Position numbers and translations under genes: made by a program. From an uncultured Collinsella sp. (GTDB lineage: Bacteria; Actinomycetota; Coriobacteriia; Coriobacteriales; Coriobacteriaceae): a stretch of DNA of 5,848 nucleotides. Positions 4,688 to 5,848 of the stretch are shown one piece after another. The notes under the pieces are model-generated. The model did no database searches. It was not told the origin of the DNA and was given only the letters and a program-made list of their open reading frames with translations. The stretch lies in the NCBI GenBank assembly GCA_900554585.1, contig USHS01000095.1, positions 1 through 5,848 of the forward strand, given 5' to 3'. Each line of letters starts with the position of its first letter. The first letter of the stretch is position 1.

Positions 4688-5848
4688 TTAGTAGAAGTTC
4701 TGGATCCGCTGCAGGTACATGACGGAATCGGGCAGGCCGCCCTCGCCAAAGGTCTTCTCGATGTACTCGATCAGGCCCTTCATCTCGTCGCGCACAAAGC
4801 TCACGTTCATAGACTCAAACTTCTTGAGCACCTTGCGGGCGATGATGTAGTCCATGCCGCCCAGCTCGGTGCCGCCGCACGCCACGTACACGGGAATAAA
4901 GTCGTACATCTGCTTGATGATACGGTTGCCAAACGCCAGCTTAAAGCGGGTCTGCAGGTACTGGTCCAGCTTGTGCATCTTCTGGAGCAGCTCCTCGTCG
5001 ATCACGTACTCGACCTTTGCCTTCTGGAACAGAAACTGCAGATGCTCGGCCGTCACGTGCACGCGCTCGTGCGGCTCGCATTCAAACGCGTCGGCGCGCT
5101 CGTTGAGCTCAATGGGGATCGCGCGGTCGTACACCTTGTCCGTGATGGTAAAGGTGGAGTCGTCGTTGTTGGCCGTGCCGATAAACCACAGGCTGTCGGG
5201 AATGGTGAGCTTACCGTCGTGCAGGCCCTTGGGGTCAGCGGCCCACTGGGTAGGCACCAAGTCGAGCACCCATTCGTCGTGGCTGGGCATCTCGAGCACC
5301 GACAGGATCTCGGCAAAGTAGTACTCCACGCGGGCGAGGTTCATCTCGTCGAGCACGATCATGGACGGGTCTTGGCGAAGGCCCGCCTCGTACACGGCAC
5401 GGAGGAACTCGGTCTCGTTAAAGCGCTTGGAAAACTCGTTAAAGTAGCCCAGTACCTCGGTGCGATCGCGAAAACTCGGCTGCACTGACACGATGGTCGC
5501 GGGGTTGTCCAGGTAGCGGCTAAAGCTGTAGGGCAGCGACGTCTTACCGGTGCCCGAGATGCCCTCCAGGATCAGCAGCTTGGAGGCGGCCATGCCGGCC
5601 ACAAAGCGGCGGATGACCTCGGGCGTGTAGTAGAGCTTCATCTGGCTGCAGGCGAACGCGCGGAAGCTGTCGACAAAGTCCTCCAGCGAGATGGCATCGT
5701 CGTAGGCCGGCGATTCCCAGTCGCGGTACTTAAGGTCCACAAGGGACAGCTTGGGGAAGCGGTTGGCCTGGGCGATCTCTTTTTCCTCGGCAAGGGTCTT
5801 GGCCTCGACGGTGGCCTTGGCCATGGCGGCCGCGGCGTCCTTGACGCC
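4688..5848 (-). CDS. McrB-like AAA+ ATPase with an altered NND sensor motif, 5' end beyond the right edge
   Basis: AAA+ motor subunit of an McrBC-type system. Residues are numbered from the internal ATG at 5824. Walker A is GISGTGKT (88-95) and Walker B is MIVLDEMN (155-162). It runs into ARVEYYFAEILSVLE (164-178), typical of the McrB/MoxR-like branch. Canonical McrB GTPases have MNxxD in the sensor-1 region; here the stretch is GTANNDDST (216-224), with NND (219-221) in its place. D233 and R234 give a DR pair that may act as the arginine finger. FGNRIIKQ (298-305) fits sensor 2. The C-terminus is a helical lid. The frame stays open through eight more codons to the window edge (reading GVKDAAAA before the Met), so the gene probably starts outside. 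A start at 5824 is possible because AAGGA occurs 13 bases before it, but that spacing is poor. No N-terminal DNA-binding domain is visible in the window. Confidence 0.88.
   Translation of the reverse strand, partial: GVKDAAAAMAKATVEAKTLAEEKEIAQANRFPKLSLVDLKYRDWESPAYDDAISLEDFVDSFRAFACSQMKLYYTPEVIRRFVAGMAASKLLILEGISGTGKTSLPYSFSRYLDNPATIVSVQPSFRDRTEVLGYFNEFSKRFNETEFLRAVYEAGLRQDPSMIVLDEMNLARVEYYFAEILSVLEMPSHDEWVLDLVPTQWAADPKGLHDGKLTIPDSLWFIGTANNDDSTFTITDKVYDRAIPIELNERADAFECEPHERVHVTAEHLQFLFQKAKVEYVIDEELLQKMHKLDQYLQTRFKLAFGNRIIKQMYDFIPVYVACGGTELGGMDYIIARKVLKKFESMNVSFVRDEMKGLIEYIEKTFGEGGLPDSVMYLQRIQNFY

Noticed and set aside
2552..5488. A 978-codon open frame on the plus strand, antisense to the DUF2357 and ATPase genes and running through the gap between them
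   Set aside because: It is a mirror of the strong GC bias of the minus-strand codons. It has a repetitive Leu/Gly/His/Arg-rich product, no recognisable domain, and lies opposite two genes with clear family motifs.

Overview
This is a high-GC window in which every supportable gene lies on the minus strand, so it reads right to left. The composition, the Ala-rich proteins and the strong GC bias at third codon positions fit a high-GC Gram-positive. A Coriobacteriia-like actinobacterium (Collinsella or a relative) is my guess, but there is no rRNA or marker gene here to confirm it.

Right part (about 1629-5848): a three-gene, operon-like cluster. It begins with a McrB-like AAA+ ATPase, 5'-truncated by the window edge. 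After 99 bp comes a 751-residue protein with a DUF2357/McrC-type N-terminal half and a roughly 350-residue Ala-rich coiled coil in place of any visible nuclease domain. Its stop codon overlaps the start of a signal peptidase I of the archaeal/ER (SipW-like) type, which has two membrane anchors and a long charged cytoplasmic tail. ATPase plus DUF2357 partner is the architecture of McrBC-type (type IV restriction-related) systems. The missing nuclease, the altered McrB signature (NND instead of MNxxD) and the translationally coupled membrane protease make this an atypical system and the most interesting part of the window.

Middle part (481-1628): after a 125-bp gap with a possible promoter comes a ten-helix EamA/DMT-superfamily transporter with a strong Shine-Dalgarno site. 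It looks like an ordinary accessory transporter and is probably separate from the cluster.

Left part (1-480): a 139-bp intergenic region holds overlapping alternative hairpins and a candidate promoter. It is followed by the start of another minus-strand gene that runs off the left edge. The visible 113 residues are a low-complexity, disordered Gly/Ala/Pro/Asn/Ser-rich N-terminus with no recognisable domain.

I saw no tRNA, rRNA, CRISPR array, insertion sequence or attachment site.
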